A stretch of DNA of 64,000 bases from Planosporangium mesophilum. Lineage in GTDB: Bacteria > Actinomycetota > Actinomycetes > Mycobacteriales > Micromonosporaceae. Both the position numbers and the translations under genes were made by a program. The stretch's first letter is position 1. Each line of letters begins with the position of its first letter. Positions 17,663 to 24,859 of the stretch are shown here, one piece after another. A model generated the notes under the pieces. The model saw only the letters and a program-made list of their open reading frames with translations, made no database searches and was not told the DNA's origin. The DNA lies in the NCBI RefSeq assembly GCF_016863255.1, contig NZ_BOON01000043.1, positions 1-64,000 on the forward strand. The letters run 5' to 3'.

Positions 17663-19126
17663 TCAACGGCCGGACAACCGGGCCAGCATCCCCTCGCAAC
17701 TGCGTACGACGACGGCCGCCGCCCGCCGCTGGTCCAGGCTCGCCAGCGGGTCTTCGGCCTGGTTCTGCCAGCGGGCCAACGCCTCCGAGCCGAGTCGCCA
17801 CAGCTCGCCGGCGTCGACGTCGTCATCCGCGCCCAGCCGGGTCGCCAGCGCGGTGCCGTTCCCCCCGGCGAGGCGGAGGGCTTCCGCGGTCCGCTCGGGG
17901 TCGAACCCGAGTTGGCTGTCCTGTAGCTCCGCGAGCAGGCGCAGTTCCCGGAAGTCGTGGGTGCTGGCGAGGAGGTACTCCACCCAGGCGAGCAGGTCCA
18001 CCGACCCCGGTCGGGGTTGCCGGCGCAGGATGGACTCCAGTGCCACCAGTGCCGACCGGGCCTTGAGCACCTCGGCCCGGTCGGTGAAGTAGCGGCCGAT
18101 CGCTTCGCGAAGCTCGGTCAGCCCACTGCGCCGTACCATCTCCGCGGCCAGTTTGGCCCGGGTGTCGCAGCCGGTACGGATCAGGGTCGTGGTGAGGCGG
18201 ACCCCGAACAGGCCGATCCGCTCCAGCAGGGCGCGGCGGGCGTCGGGCGTGATCGGCGTGGTGAACTGGGTACTGACGAACCGGTCCGCCGACAGCAGGA
18301 ACTTCTCCAGCTCGGCGCGCGGAGTGGTGGCCAGGGTGGCGAGGGTGACGAAGTCCTGCTCGGTCAGTACCCGGCCGGCCACCGCCACGAGGCCACCCAG
18401 CGCCACCACGCCCAGGCACACCGAGGCGGCCCCGGGATCGCGGTTCTGGCGCCGGGCCAACTGCTTGGCCGTCACGAGGGCATCGACCCGACCGCCGCCG
18501 ATCTCGTCGGCACGGGACAGCACCATGATCACGTTCGTCGGCGCGGCCCGGGCCACGCTCCCCTCCTGGAGGGAGCGCAGGAACTCCAGGTCCGCGCCGC
18601 GCGCGTCGCGGGTCAGGTAGAGCACGGCGTCGGCGTCGCGCAGGATCCGGTCCGCGATCGCCGTACCGTCGTCGTCGGTCGCCGACGTGACGGCTGGGGT
18701 GTCCACAAGGGTTGCGTGCCGGAGGGTACGCGTCGGCCACTTCACGACGATGTCGTCGATCTGGTCGGAGCGCCACCCGTCGAGCTCGACCCGCATGCCG
18801 CTGGCCGACCTGGTGACGGCGAGCTCACGCGCCGTACCGTCGGGGGCGTACGCGATCACCTCCGGGTTCGGGCCGTCCTCGTACCAGGTGAAGACCTGCC
18901 TGCCGTCCTCGATCTCGACGGGCGCGACCTCCTCGCCCATGATCGCGTTGACCAGGGTCGACTTGCCCGACCGCCAGGAGCCGGCGACCGCGATCCGCAG
19001 CGGCTGCTCGAACCGGCTGAGATGGTGGTGCAGCCGGGCCGTGGCGTGCCGGTCGTCCCGGTACAGGTCCAGCGCCTGGTGCAGCAGTTCCCATGCCGAC
19101 TCGTCGAGCCGGACAGCGGGGCTCAT
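17663..19126 (-). CDS. Dynamin-like GTPase, IniC-like
   Basis: A 487-residue GTPase with G1 AGSWRSGKST (49-57), G3 DTPA and G4 SRAD. A hydrophobic stretch (CLGVVALGGLVAVAGRVL) lies near residue 240, then an alpha-helical C-terminal part. It overlaps the stop of the larger dynamin-like gene by 4 bases, so the pair is coupled. Order and size match the mycobacterial iniA-iniC pair, where IniA has membrane-fission activity and IniC is its partner. The link to mycobacterial function is inference by similarity and gene order. Confidence 0.8.
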   Translation of the reverse strand: MSPAVRLDESAWELLHQALDLYRDDRHATARLHHHLSRFEQPLRIAVAGSWRSGKSTLVNAIMGEEVAPVEIEDGRQVFTWYEDGPNPEVIAYAPDGTARELAVTRSASGMRVELDGWRSDQIDDIVVKWPTRTLRHATLVDTPAVTSATDDDGTAIADRILRDADAVLYLTRDARGADLEFLRSLQEGSVARAAPTNVIMVLSRADEIGGGRVDALVTAKQLARRQNRDPGAASVCLGVVALGGLVAVAGRVLTEQDFVTLATLATTPRAELEKFLLSADRFVSTQFTTPITPDARRALLERIGLFGVRLTTTLIRTGCDTRAKLAAEMVRRSGLTELREAIGRYFTDRAEVLKARSALVALESILRRQPRPGSVDLLAWVEYLLASTHDFRELRLLAELQDSQLGFDPERTAEALRLAGGNGTALATRLGADDDVDAGELWRLGSEALARWQNQAEDPLASLDQRRAAAVVVRSCEGMLARLSGR

Positions 19127-20997
19127 ATCCGGGACTCCAGCCGCGCCCGCAGCGCGCCACCCCTCCCGGCCGTGACCTCCTGCGCCTCCTCGAACAGGAT
19201 GGCGAGCTTCTGCATCGTCTGCTGGATGGCCCGCTGGCGCTGTTCGCGTACGGCCGCCTCGGCGTCGGCCTCCTGCTTCGCGGTCTTGAACGACTCGACG
19301 ATGGCCGCCTGGAGCTCCTCGGTCAGCGCGGCGAAGTGGTCACGCAGCATCCGGTGCACCTGCCGGGCGGTGTCCCGGGAGTCCTTGCTCAGCCGGAGGA
19401 AGAAGTCGTCGACGTGCCGCTGGGCCGAGTTCTTCGCGGCCGCCTGCCGCCGCTTGAGCAGCGACTTGCTCTCGTCGAAGATGCCCTTGCCGCCGAAGAT
19501 GGCACCGGCGCCGAGCGAGACCGGGTTGATCAGCGGCATGCCGGCCAGGGTCGTCGCCATACCGAACATCAGCATGCCGCCATACGAGCTACGCAGCGCC
19601 GTGAAGACCTTCTGAGTCGGCGTGAACTTCTCGATCTGCGGTTTCTCGATGAGCGGGACCCGCTCGGCCAGGTCGTCGGGGACCCTGATCGACCAGCCCG
19701 GGAGGACGTCCGCCCCGTACGAGGCCAGGTTGCTCGCGACCTGGTGGGTGATCCAGTCGAGCCGCTGAACCATCCACTCGAAGTTCGCCTCCGCCGCCTC
19801 GGTCAGGTTCTCTTCCAGCCAGTCCTGGAACGTCTCCCACCCGCTCAGCGGATCGGCCGTGTCGAACACCTCGTCCACCTTGCGCAGGATGGTGCGGGTA
19901 CGGTCGCGCAGGTCGTACTCGATGTCGGAGAGCAGGTCGCCGATCTCGTCGTTGAGCGTGTTCTGCCACTTCGTGGTGCGCCGGCGCAGGTCGTCGACGG
20001 CCCGCTGGGCCGCCTGCAGCCGCGACAGCGGACCGGAGGTCTCGGACGAGGAGGCGCCGGTCAGCTCCGCCCGCAGCGGCGCGGCCAGTTGCTCGACGAC
20101 GGTACGGGTGGCGACAGCGACGCTGGTACGGGCCAGCCTGTCCCCCTTGGCGCTCTGGTCGCTCACCAGGCGGGCGATCAGGTCGGGGAAGCCCGACTCC
20201 GCGTTGATCGCTTCGTCGTTGGTACGGGCCGCCTGAAGGCGCAGTACGGAGGAGACCGGAATCAGGGGCGCCGACGCACCCGCGATCGCGAGGTGCTTGC
20301 GGTTGCGCTCGGCCACCGCCCGCCAGTCGGGCGACATGTCAATCTTGCTCAGGACGACGATCACGTTCGTGTGGGACTGCGTCACGGAGAGGATGAGGTT
20401 CAGCTCGGTGACGGACAGTTCACGCGTCGCGTCCGAGACCACCAGAACGGTGTCGGCGCGGGCGAGTGCCGCGAAGATGCTGGCGTCACGCACCGGGTCC
20501 TGGCCGTCGGTACCCGGGGTGTCGATGAAGATCAGCCCGTTGGCGAGCAGCCCCCGCGGTACGCCGACCTCGAGGTGCATCGACGAGGCACCGGGGCGCT
20601 GCGGGTACTTGCCGGTGAGGCCCGCCAACTGGTCCATCGCGACCGGGATCCGCTCGGCCTGTTCCGGCTGCGCCGCCAGTTCGCCGCTCGCGTTCCCCTT
20701 GCGCTGGGCCGGTATCGGGTTCCGTACCAGGGTGGCGCTGGGGGCCTCGGCGTGGTGGACGATCGTCGGAATGGTCGTGGTCGTGCCGTCACCCACGGGG
20801 CACACGGGCGCGTTGACGAGCGCGTTGATGAGCTGGCTCTTGCCCTGCTTGGGCTCACCGATCACCAGTACGCGGAGCCGGGGGTCGATTAGCTGAGCCC
20901 GCTTCTGCTGCAACCACTGGATCAGGTCGCTGCGGCCGTGCGCAGCGCATACCCGAGTGGTCTCGTCGAGCAGGTCAAGCCAGATGGGCGCGGTCAC
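19123..20997 (-). CDS. Dynamin-like GTPase, IniA-like
   Basis: A 624-residue GTPase. G1 IGEPKQGKSQ (46-55), Thr-rich switch I (GDGTTTTIPTI), G3 DTPGTDG (159-165), G4 SKID. A long helical stalk follows with a hydrophobic patch near 470-505 (GGMLMFGMATTLAGM, LGAGAIFGGKG) like the membrane-binding tip of bacterial dynamins, then a charged coiled-coil end. Mycobacterial IniA is of the same build and is induced by cell-wall antibiotics. It lies 101 bp downstream of the IniB-like gene and overlaps the IniC-like gene. Confidence 0.85.
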   Translation of the reverse strand: MTAPIWLDLLDETTRVCAAHGRSDLIQWLQQKRAQLIDPRLRVLVIGEPKQGKSQLINALVNAPVCPVGDGTTTTIPTIVHHAEAPSATLVRNPIPAQRKGNASGELAAQPEQAERIPVAMDQLAGLTGKYPQRPGASSMHLEVGVPRGLLANGLIFIDTPGTDGQDPVRDASIFAALARADTVLVVSDATRELSVTELNLILSVTQSHTNVIVVLSKIDMSPDWRAVAERNRKHLAIAGASAPLIPVSSVLRLQAARTNDEAINAESGFPDLIARLVSDQSAKGDRLARTSVAVATRTVVEQLAAPLRAELTGASSSETSGPLSRLQAAQRAVDDLRRRTTKWQNTLNDEIGDLLSDIEYDLRDRTRTILRKVDEVFDTADPLSGWETFQDWLEENLTEAAEANFEWMVQRLDWITHQVASNLASYGADVLPGWSIRVPDDLAERVPLIEKPQIEKFTPTQKVFTALRSSYGGMLMFGMATTLAGMPLINPVSLGAGAIFGGKGIFDESKSLLKRRQAAAKNSAQRHVDDFFLRLSKDSRDTARQVHRMLRDHFAALTEELQAAIVESFKTAKQEADAEAAVREQRQRAIQQTMQKLAILFEEAQEVTAGRGGALRARLESRI

Positions 20998-21098
20998 CGA
21001 TACGAGTCTGCTGATTTCAGCGTAATTAGCAAGCGGTACGGAGGCCGGACCCGCCCTTCGGCAGATCCGGCCTCCGCGTCAACCCGCTTTTATGAGGG

Positions 21099-23150
21099 TC
21101 AGAGCAGGCCGTCGAGCAGGCCGTGGTGCGAGGCGTCCGTCTGCGCGTGCGCGTCGGCGCTCGCGTGGCCACCGGTCAGGCCGAGGTCGCCGGTGACGTT
21201 GCCCACACCCACGCTGTTCAGGGTGCCGCCGGCCACGCCGCTGACCACACCGCCGACGGTGCCGGTCACGCCACCGAGCAGCCCGCTGTGCGCGTCCGCA
21301 CCGGTCACGCCGCCCAGCGTGCTGCCGACGGTGCCGGTCACGCCATCGAGCAGCCCGCCGTGCGCGTCGCCACCGGTCACGCTACCGACGGTGCCGGTCA
21401 CGCCACCGAGCGTGCTGCCGACGGTGCCGTCCAGCACGCCACCCACGGTCCCGCCGACCAGGCCGTTGACGGTGCCGCCCACGGTGCCGCCGACCACGCC
21501 GTCAACCGTGCCACCGACGGTCCCGCCGACCAGGCCGTCAACCGTGCCCAGCACACCCTCGACCGGCGAGGCGCCGCCCAGCAGGCCGCTCGCCGTGCCG
21601 CCGACGGTGCCCGCGACGGTGCCGGCGACCAGGTTGTTGACGGTGCCACCGGCCACGCCGCCGACCACACCACCGACGGTCCCGCCGACCAGGCCGTTGA
21701 CGGTGCTGCCGACGGTCCCGCCGACCACACCGTTCAGCACGCCGCCGACGGTGCCGTCCAGCACGCCACCGACGGTCCCGCCGACCAGGCCGTTGACGGT
21801 GCCGCCCACGGTCCCGCCGACCACGCCGTCGAGCACGCCACCGACGGTGCCGCCGACCAGGCCATCAGCGGTGCCCAGCACGCCGCCCACGGTGCCGTCG
21901 AGCACGCCACCGGCAACGCCGTTCACGACGCCACCCACGGTCCCGCCGACCACGCCGTCGAGCACGCCACCGGCAACGCCGTTCACGACGCCACCCACGG
22001 TGCCGCCGACCAGGCCGTCAACCGTGCCCAGCACGCCCTCGACGGTGCCACCGGCAACGCCGTTGACCACGCCACCGACGGTGCCGCCAACGACGCCGCC
22101 GACCAGGCCCTCGACCGTGCCCAGCACGCCGGCAACCGGCGAGCCACCCAGCACGCCGCCGACCACACCGGTCACCGTGTTGACGACGCCACCGGCCACG
22201 CCGAGAACGCCGTCAACCGCCGAGATCCCGGTGGTCAGGCCGGTCACCGTGCCGGTGATGCCCTCAGCGGTACCCACGATGCCCGTGACCTCCTTGCCGA
22301 CCGTGCCCAGGACGGTGCCGTCGACGGTGCTGACGATGTTGTTCACTGCGGACAGGTCGACCGCCAGGCCGGTGCCGCTGACAGCGGCGCCGATGCCGGG
22401 CAGCACGGAGGCGCCCAGGCCCAGGCCACCGACGACGTTGGTGACCGTGCCGAGCACGTTCACGTCGGTGTTGTGGTTCGTGGTGGTCGTGGTGACCTGC
22501 TGCACGACCGACTGCAGCTGCGCGATGACAGCGGTCGGCTCGTCGATGATCTGCGTGACGTTCAGGACGTCGATGTCGGTGATGTTGGTGATGCCCTGCA
22601 CCGGCAGGCTGTCCAGAACCAGCGGCAGAACGTCGTGTACGTCGACCAGGCTCAGGTTGCCCAGGCCCGCGAGGCTCAGCGCACCCTGCGGGTCGAGCAG
22701 GAACGCCTCCTTGGCACCCGGGTTGACGATCAGGTTGAGCACGAAGTCGTGCAGGTTGATGTTGTCGCCGTTGATCTCGGCGCCGCCGTGGCCGTGGCCA
22801 CCGATCGCCTGCTGGCCGAGCACGTTGATGTTGTTGTCGTGCAGGTTGACCAGGCCGATGTCGCCGCCGTGCCCGCCGCCGTGGCCGCTGACCGCCTGCT
22901 GGCCACCCGCGTTGATGTTGTTGTCGTGCAGGTTGACCAGGCCGATGTCACCGGCGTGCCCGCCGTGGTGGTGCTCGTGCCCACCGTGGTGGTGGTCGCC
23001 GCCCTGGCAGCCGCAACCGCAGCCCGGACCGTGACCGTCGCCCTTGCCGTTGTCGTTGTCGTTGCCCTTGCCGCCGGGGGCGGGAGCCGGGGCGGGGGCG
23101 GGGGCGGGAGCCGGGGCCGGAAGGGTCGCGTCGGCGTTGGGGTCCAACAT
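21099..23150 (-). CDS. IniB-like glycine/valine-repeat protein with His/Cys-rich N-terminus
   Basis: A 683-residue protein. Residues 11-25 are a Pro-Ala run; 41-66 are rich in Gly, Cys and His (CGCGCQ, GGDHHHGGHEHHHGG), a likely metal-binding stretch. GLVNLHDNNIN occurs twice (70-80, 99-109). An IniB N-terminal domain follows at about 131-180 (INLHDFVLNLIVNPGAKEAF, LLDPQGALSLAGLGNLS). The rest is repeats of four-residue type (GGTV, GGVV, NGVA). No signal peptide or membrane helix. The start ATG 23150 is chosen for the AGGAG upstream; an earlier in-frame ATG lacks one. Precedes the two dynamin-like genes as iniB precedes iniA-iniC in mycobacteria. Confidence 0.82.
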   Translation of the reverse strand: MLDPNADATLPAPAPAPAPAPAPAPGGKGNDNDNGKGDGHGPGCGCGCQGGDHHHGGHEHHHGGHAGDIGLVNLHDNNINAGGQQAVSGHGGGHGGDIGLVNLHDNNINVLGQQAIGGHGHGGAEINGDNINLHDFVLNLIVNPGAKEAFLLDPQGALSLAGLGNLSLVDVHDVLPLVLDSLPVQGITNITDIDVLNVTQIIDEPTAVIAQLQSVVQQVTTTTTNHNTDVNVLGTVTNVVGGLGLGASVLPGIGAAVSGTGLAVDLSAVNNIVSTVDGTVLGTVGKEVTGIVGTAEGITGTVTGLTTGISAVDGVLGVAGGVVNTVTGVVGGVLGGSPVAGVLGTVEGLVGGVVGGTVGGVVNGVAGGTVEGVLGTVDGLVGGTVGGVVNGVAGGVLDGVVGGTVGGVVNGVAGGVLDGTVGGVLGTADGLVGGTVGGVLDGVVGGTVGGTVNGLVGGTVGGVLDGTVGGVLNGVVGGTVGSTVNGLVGGTVGGVVGGVAGGTVNNLVAGTVAGTVGGTASGLLGGASPVEGVLGTVDGLVGGTVGGTVDGVVGGTVGGTVNGLVGGTVGGVLDGTVGSTLGGVTGTVGSVTGGDAHGGLLDGVTGTVGSTLGGVTGADAHSGLLGGVTGTVGGVVSGVAGGTLNSVGVGNVTGDLGLTGGHASADAHAQTDASHHGLLDGLL
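21901..22020 (-). repeat. 60-bp tandem DNA repeat inside the IniB-like gene
   Basis: Bases 21901-21960 and 21961-22020 match at 57 of 60 positions. They encode part of the Gly/Val repeat. Shorter copies of the same units are scattered through about 21.2-22.3 kb, so copy-number variation by slippage or recombination is likely. Confidence 0.85.
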
Positions 23151-23461
23151 GGTGAGGGTCTCCTCAATACAGCTTGGCCGGGATCGCTCCGGACGTGCGG
23201 GTCCGGGTTCGGGGAGAAACATATGAGCCGATGGAGGTATCGGACATCGGGGCGCATCCCCCGTCCTGCCCTCAGCCGATTAGGGAGTGGATCACCTCTC
23301 GCGTTAGGGGATTAGGGGATTCCTGCCGCAAGATTTAGGGTCTCCGGTGACAGGCCGGTGTCTGGTACGAACGGGTGAGGCCCACACGGGTTCGCCGGAA
23401 GGGTTGATCGGCGCCGGTCGAAGTCCGGCGGGACCTACTGTCCGGTGGAGGTATGGGGCGG
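23151..23461. promoter_or_regulatory. Divergent promoter region between the IniB-like and Hsp70-like genes
   Basis: A 311-bp gap from which both arms of the locus are read. It has GAGGAG close to the IniB-like start and GGAGG close to the Hsp70-like start. In the middle (23278-23340) four TTAGGG-type motifs occur at 23280, 23304, 23312 and 23335, in a less GC-rich stretch. They are good candidates for an operator of the neighbouring LuxR-type regulator. Confidence 0.5.
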
Positions 23462-24751
23462 ATGGCATATGTCCTCGGCATTGACATAGGCGGCACCTGT
23501 ACGAGCGCCGCCGTCTCCCGACTCGTGGGTCCGACGTGGAGCCGCCCCGAGATCGTCCGGCTCGACCCGCAGTCGCCGGTAATCCCTTCGGTGCTGCACG
23601 TAACGACGAACGGTTCGCTCACCGTCGGTGACCCCGGCCGGGACGGCCCCCTGGTGGACGGCGGTCGGATCGCCCGGGGCTTCGTCCGGCGGATCGGCGA
23701 CGACGTCCCGCTGGTGGTGGCCGGAGAGGCCTGCACGCCGCAGACGCTCGTCGCGGTGCTGGCGATGTGGGTCGTCGAGCGGATCGTGGCCCAGGAGGAC
23801 AGCGACCCCGAGCACATCGTCATCACCCACCCGGCGACCTGGGGGCCGTACCGCAAGCGGCTGCTGCACGAGGCGCTCTGGGAGATCGGCCTGACCAACG
23901 TGACCCTGCTCCCCAGGCCGGTCACCGCCGCCGAGAGCCACTCCTTCCAGGGGTTTTCCGGTCGCACGCTCGCCGTGTACGCCCTGGGCGGCACCGGCTA
24001 CGAGATGTCGGTGGTCCGCCGGACGCAGCCCGCCGGCTTCCAGGTGCTCGGCTGCGCCGAGGGCGTCCAACCGCTGGGCGGAGCCGACTTCGACCAGGCG
24101 TTGACCGATCACGTCCGCTCCGCCATCACGCAGCAGATCGGCGCCGCTCAGCTCGACGACCGGCGGCTGCGGCTGGCGCTGTTCGGGCTTGGCGAGGAGT
24201 GTGCCCGCGCCAAGGAGGCGCTCAGCGTCGCGGACGAGACAGAGGTACGGGTACAGCTGCCGCAGGGCCCGGTACAGCTACGTATCACCCGTGCCGAGTT
24301 CGAGGAGCTGATCCGGCCCGCGCTGGAGCTGACGGTGGACACCCTGGACCGGACGATCCGGTCCTGCGACCTGCGTACCGACCAGGTCGACGGGATCCTG
24401 CTGGTGGGCGGGTCGGCACGGATCCCGCTCGTCGCGGAACTGATCTCCGCCCGGCTCTCCCGCCCGGTCACGGTCGAGGCCGACCCCCAGGTCACCGTCG
24501 CCGCGGGCGCGGCGCTGGCGGCGTGTCAGATCCTGGCGCTGGCGAGCCGGCGGCACGACCCGAACTGGCGGCGGCAGCCGGCCCCCATCGAGTACCCGGA
24601 CGGTCCGCCGTCGTTGCCGCAGGACAGCGCGGAAAGCGGCGACGACGAGCAGCGCGAGCCGCCGCCCCGGCCACCGGTGAGGGTCACCCCGCTCGACCTG
24701 CCCAGGCCGCGCTCCGGGTCGCGACTCGTACCCGGTCGCGGCTTCCGGTAG
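23462..24751 (+). CDS. Hsp70-like ATPase (nucleotide-binding domain only)
   Basis: A 429-residue protein with the actin/Hsp70 ATPase fold: phosphate-1 loop GIDIGGTCTSAAV, the LLPRPVTAAESHSF region, and the adenosine motif ILLVGGSARIPLV. No DnaK-type substrate-binding domain; the last 60 residues are an acidic, Pro- and Arg-rich tail. ATG 23462 is preferred since GGAGG (23447-23451) is 10 bases upstream and abuts the earlier ATG at 23453. Divergent from the IniB-like gene and followed 108 bp later by the LuxR regulator. Role unknown; perhaps a sensor or assembly factor for the locus. Confidence 0.85.
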   Translation: MAYVLGIDIGGTCTSAAVSRLVGPTWSRPEIVRLDPQSPVIPSVLHVTTNGSLTVGDPGRDGPLVDGGRIARGFVRRIGDDVPLVVAGEACTPQTLVAVLAMWVVERIVAQEDSDPEHIVITHPATWGPYRKRLLHEALWEIGLTNVTLLPRPVTAAESHSFQGFSGRTLAVYALGGTGYEMSVVRRTQPAGFQVLGCAEGVQPLGGADFDQALTDHVRSAITQQIGAAQLDDRRLRLALFGLGEECARAKEALSVADETEVRVQLPQGPVQLRITRAEFEELIRPALELTVDTLDRTIRSCDLRTDQVDGILLVGGSARIPLVAELISARLSRPVTVEADPQVTVAAGAALAACQILALASRRHDPNWRRQPAPIEYPDGPPSLPQDSAESGDDEQREPPPRPPVRVTPLDLPRPRSGSRLVPGRGFR

Positions 24752-24859
24752 TTCCGGTGGTCGTGATAGGGATGTTATCGACCATGACGTTCGATGCAGC
24801 CACATCGACCCGCGCGGGTGGGGAGCGGAGTACGGTGACCACGCCAGGCGTGCAGCTCC

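Noticed and set aside
17568-17801. Longer N-terminus for the GGDEF-EAL protein
   Set aside because: It would overlap the upstream GTPase gene and is Pro/Arg/Gly-rich with no fold.
21200-22300. Dense repeats that could suggest a CRISPR array
   Set aside because: Repeats are in-frame coding units without unique spacers of constant length; no cas genes nearby.
20938-23034. Very long Thr/Pro-rich frame on the plus strand opposite the IniB-like gene
   Set aside because: It is the antisense shadow of the Gly/Val repeat; it has no ribosome site and no domain.
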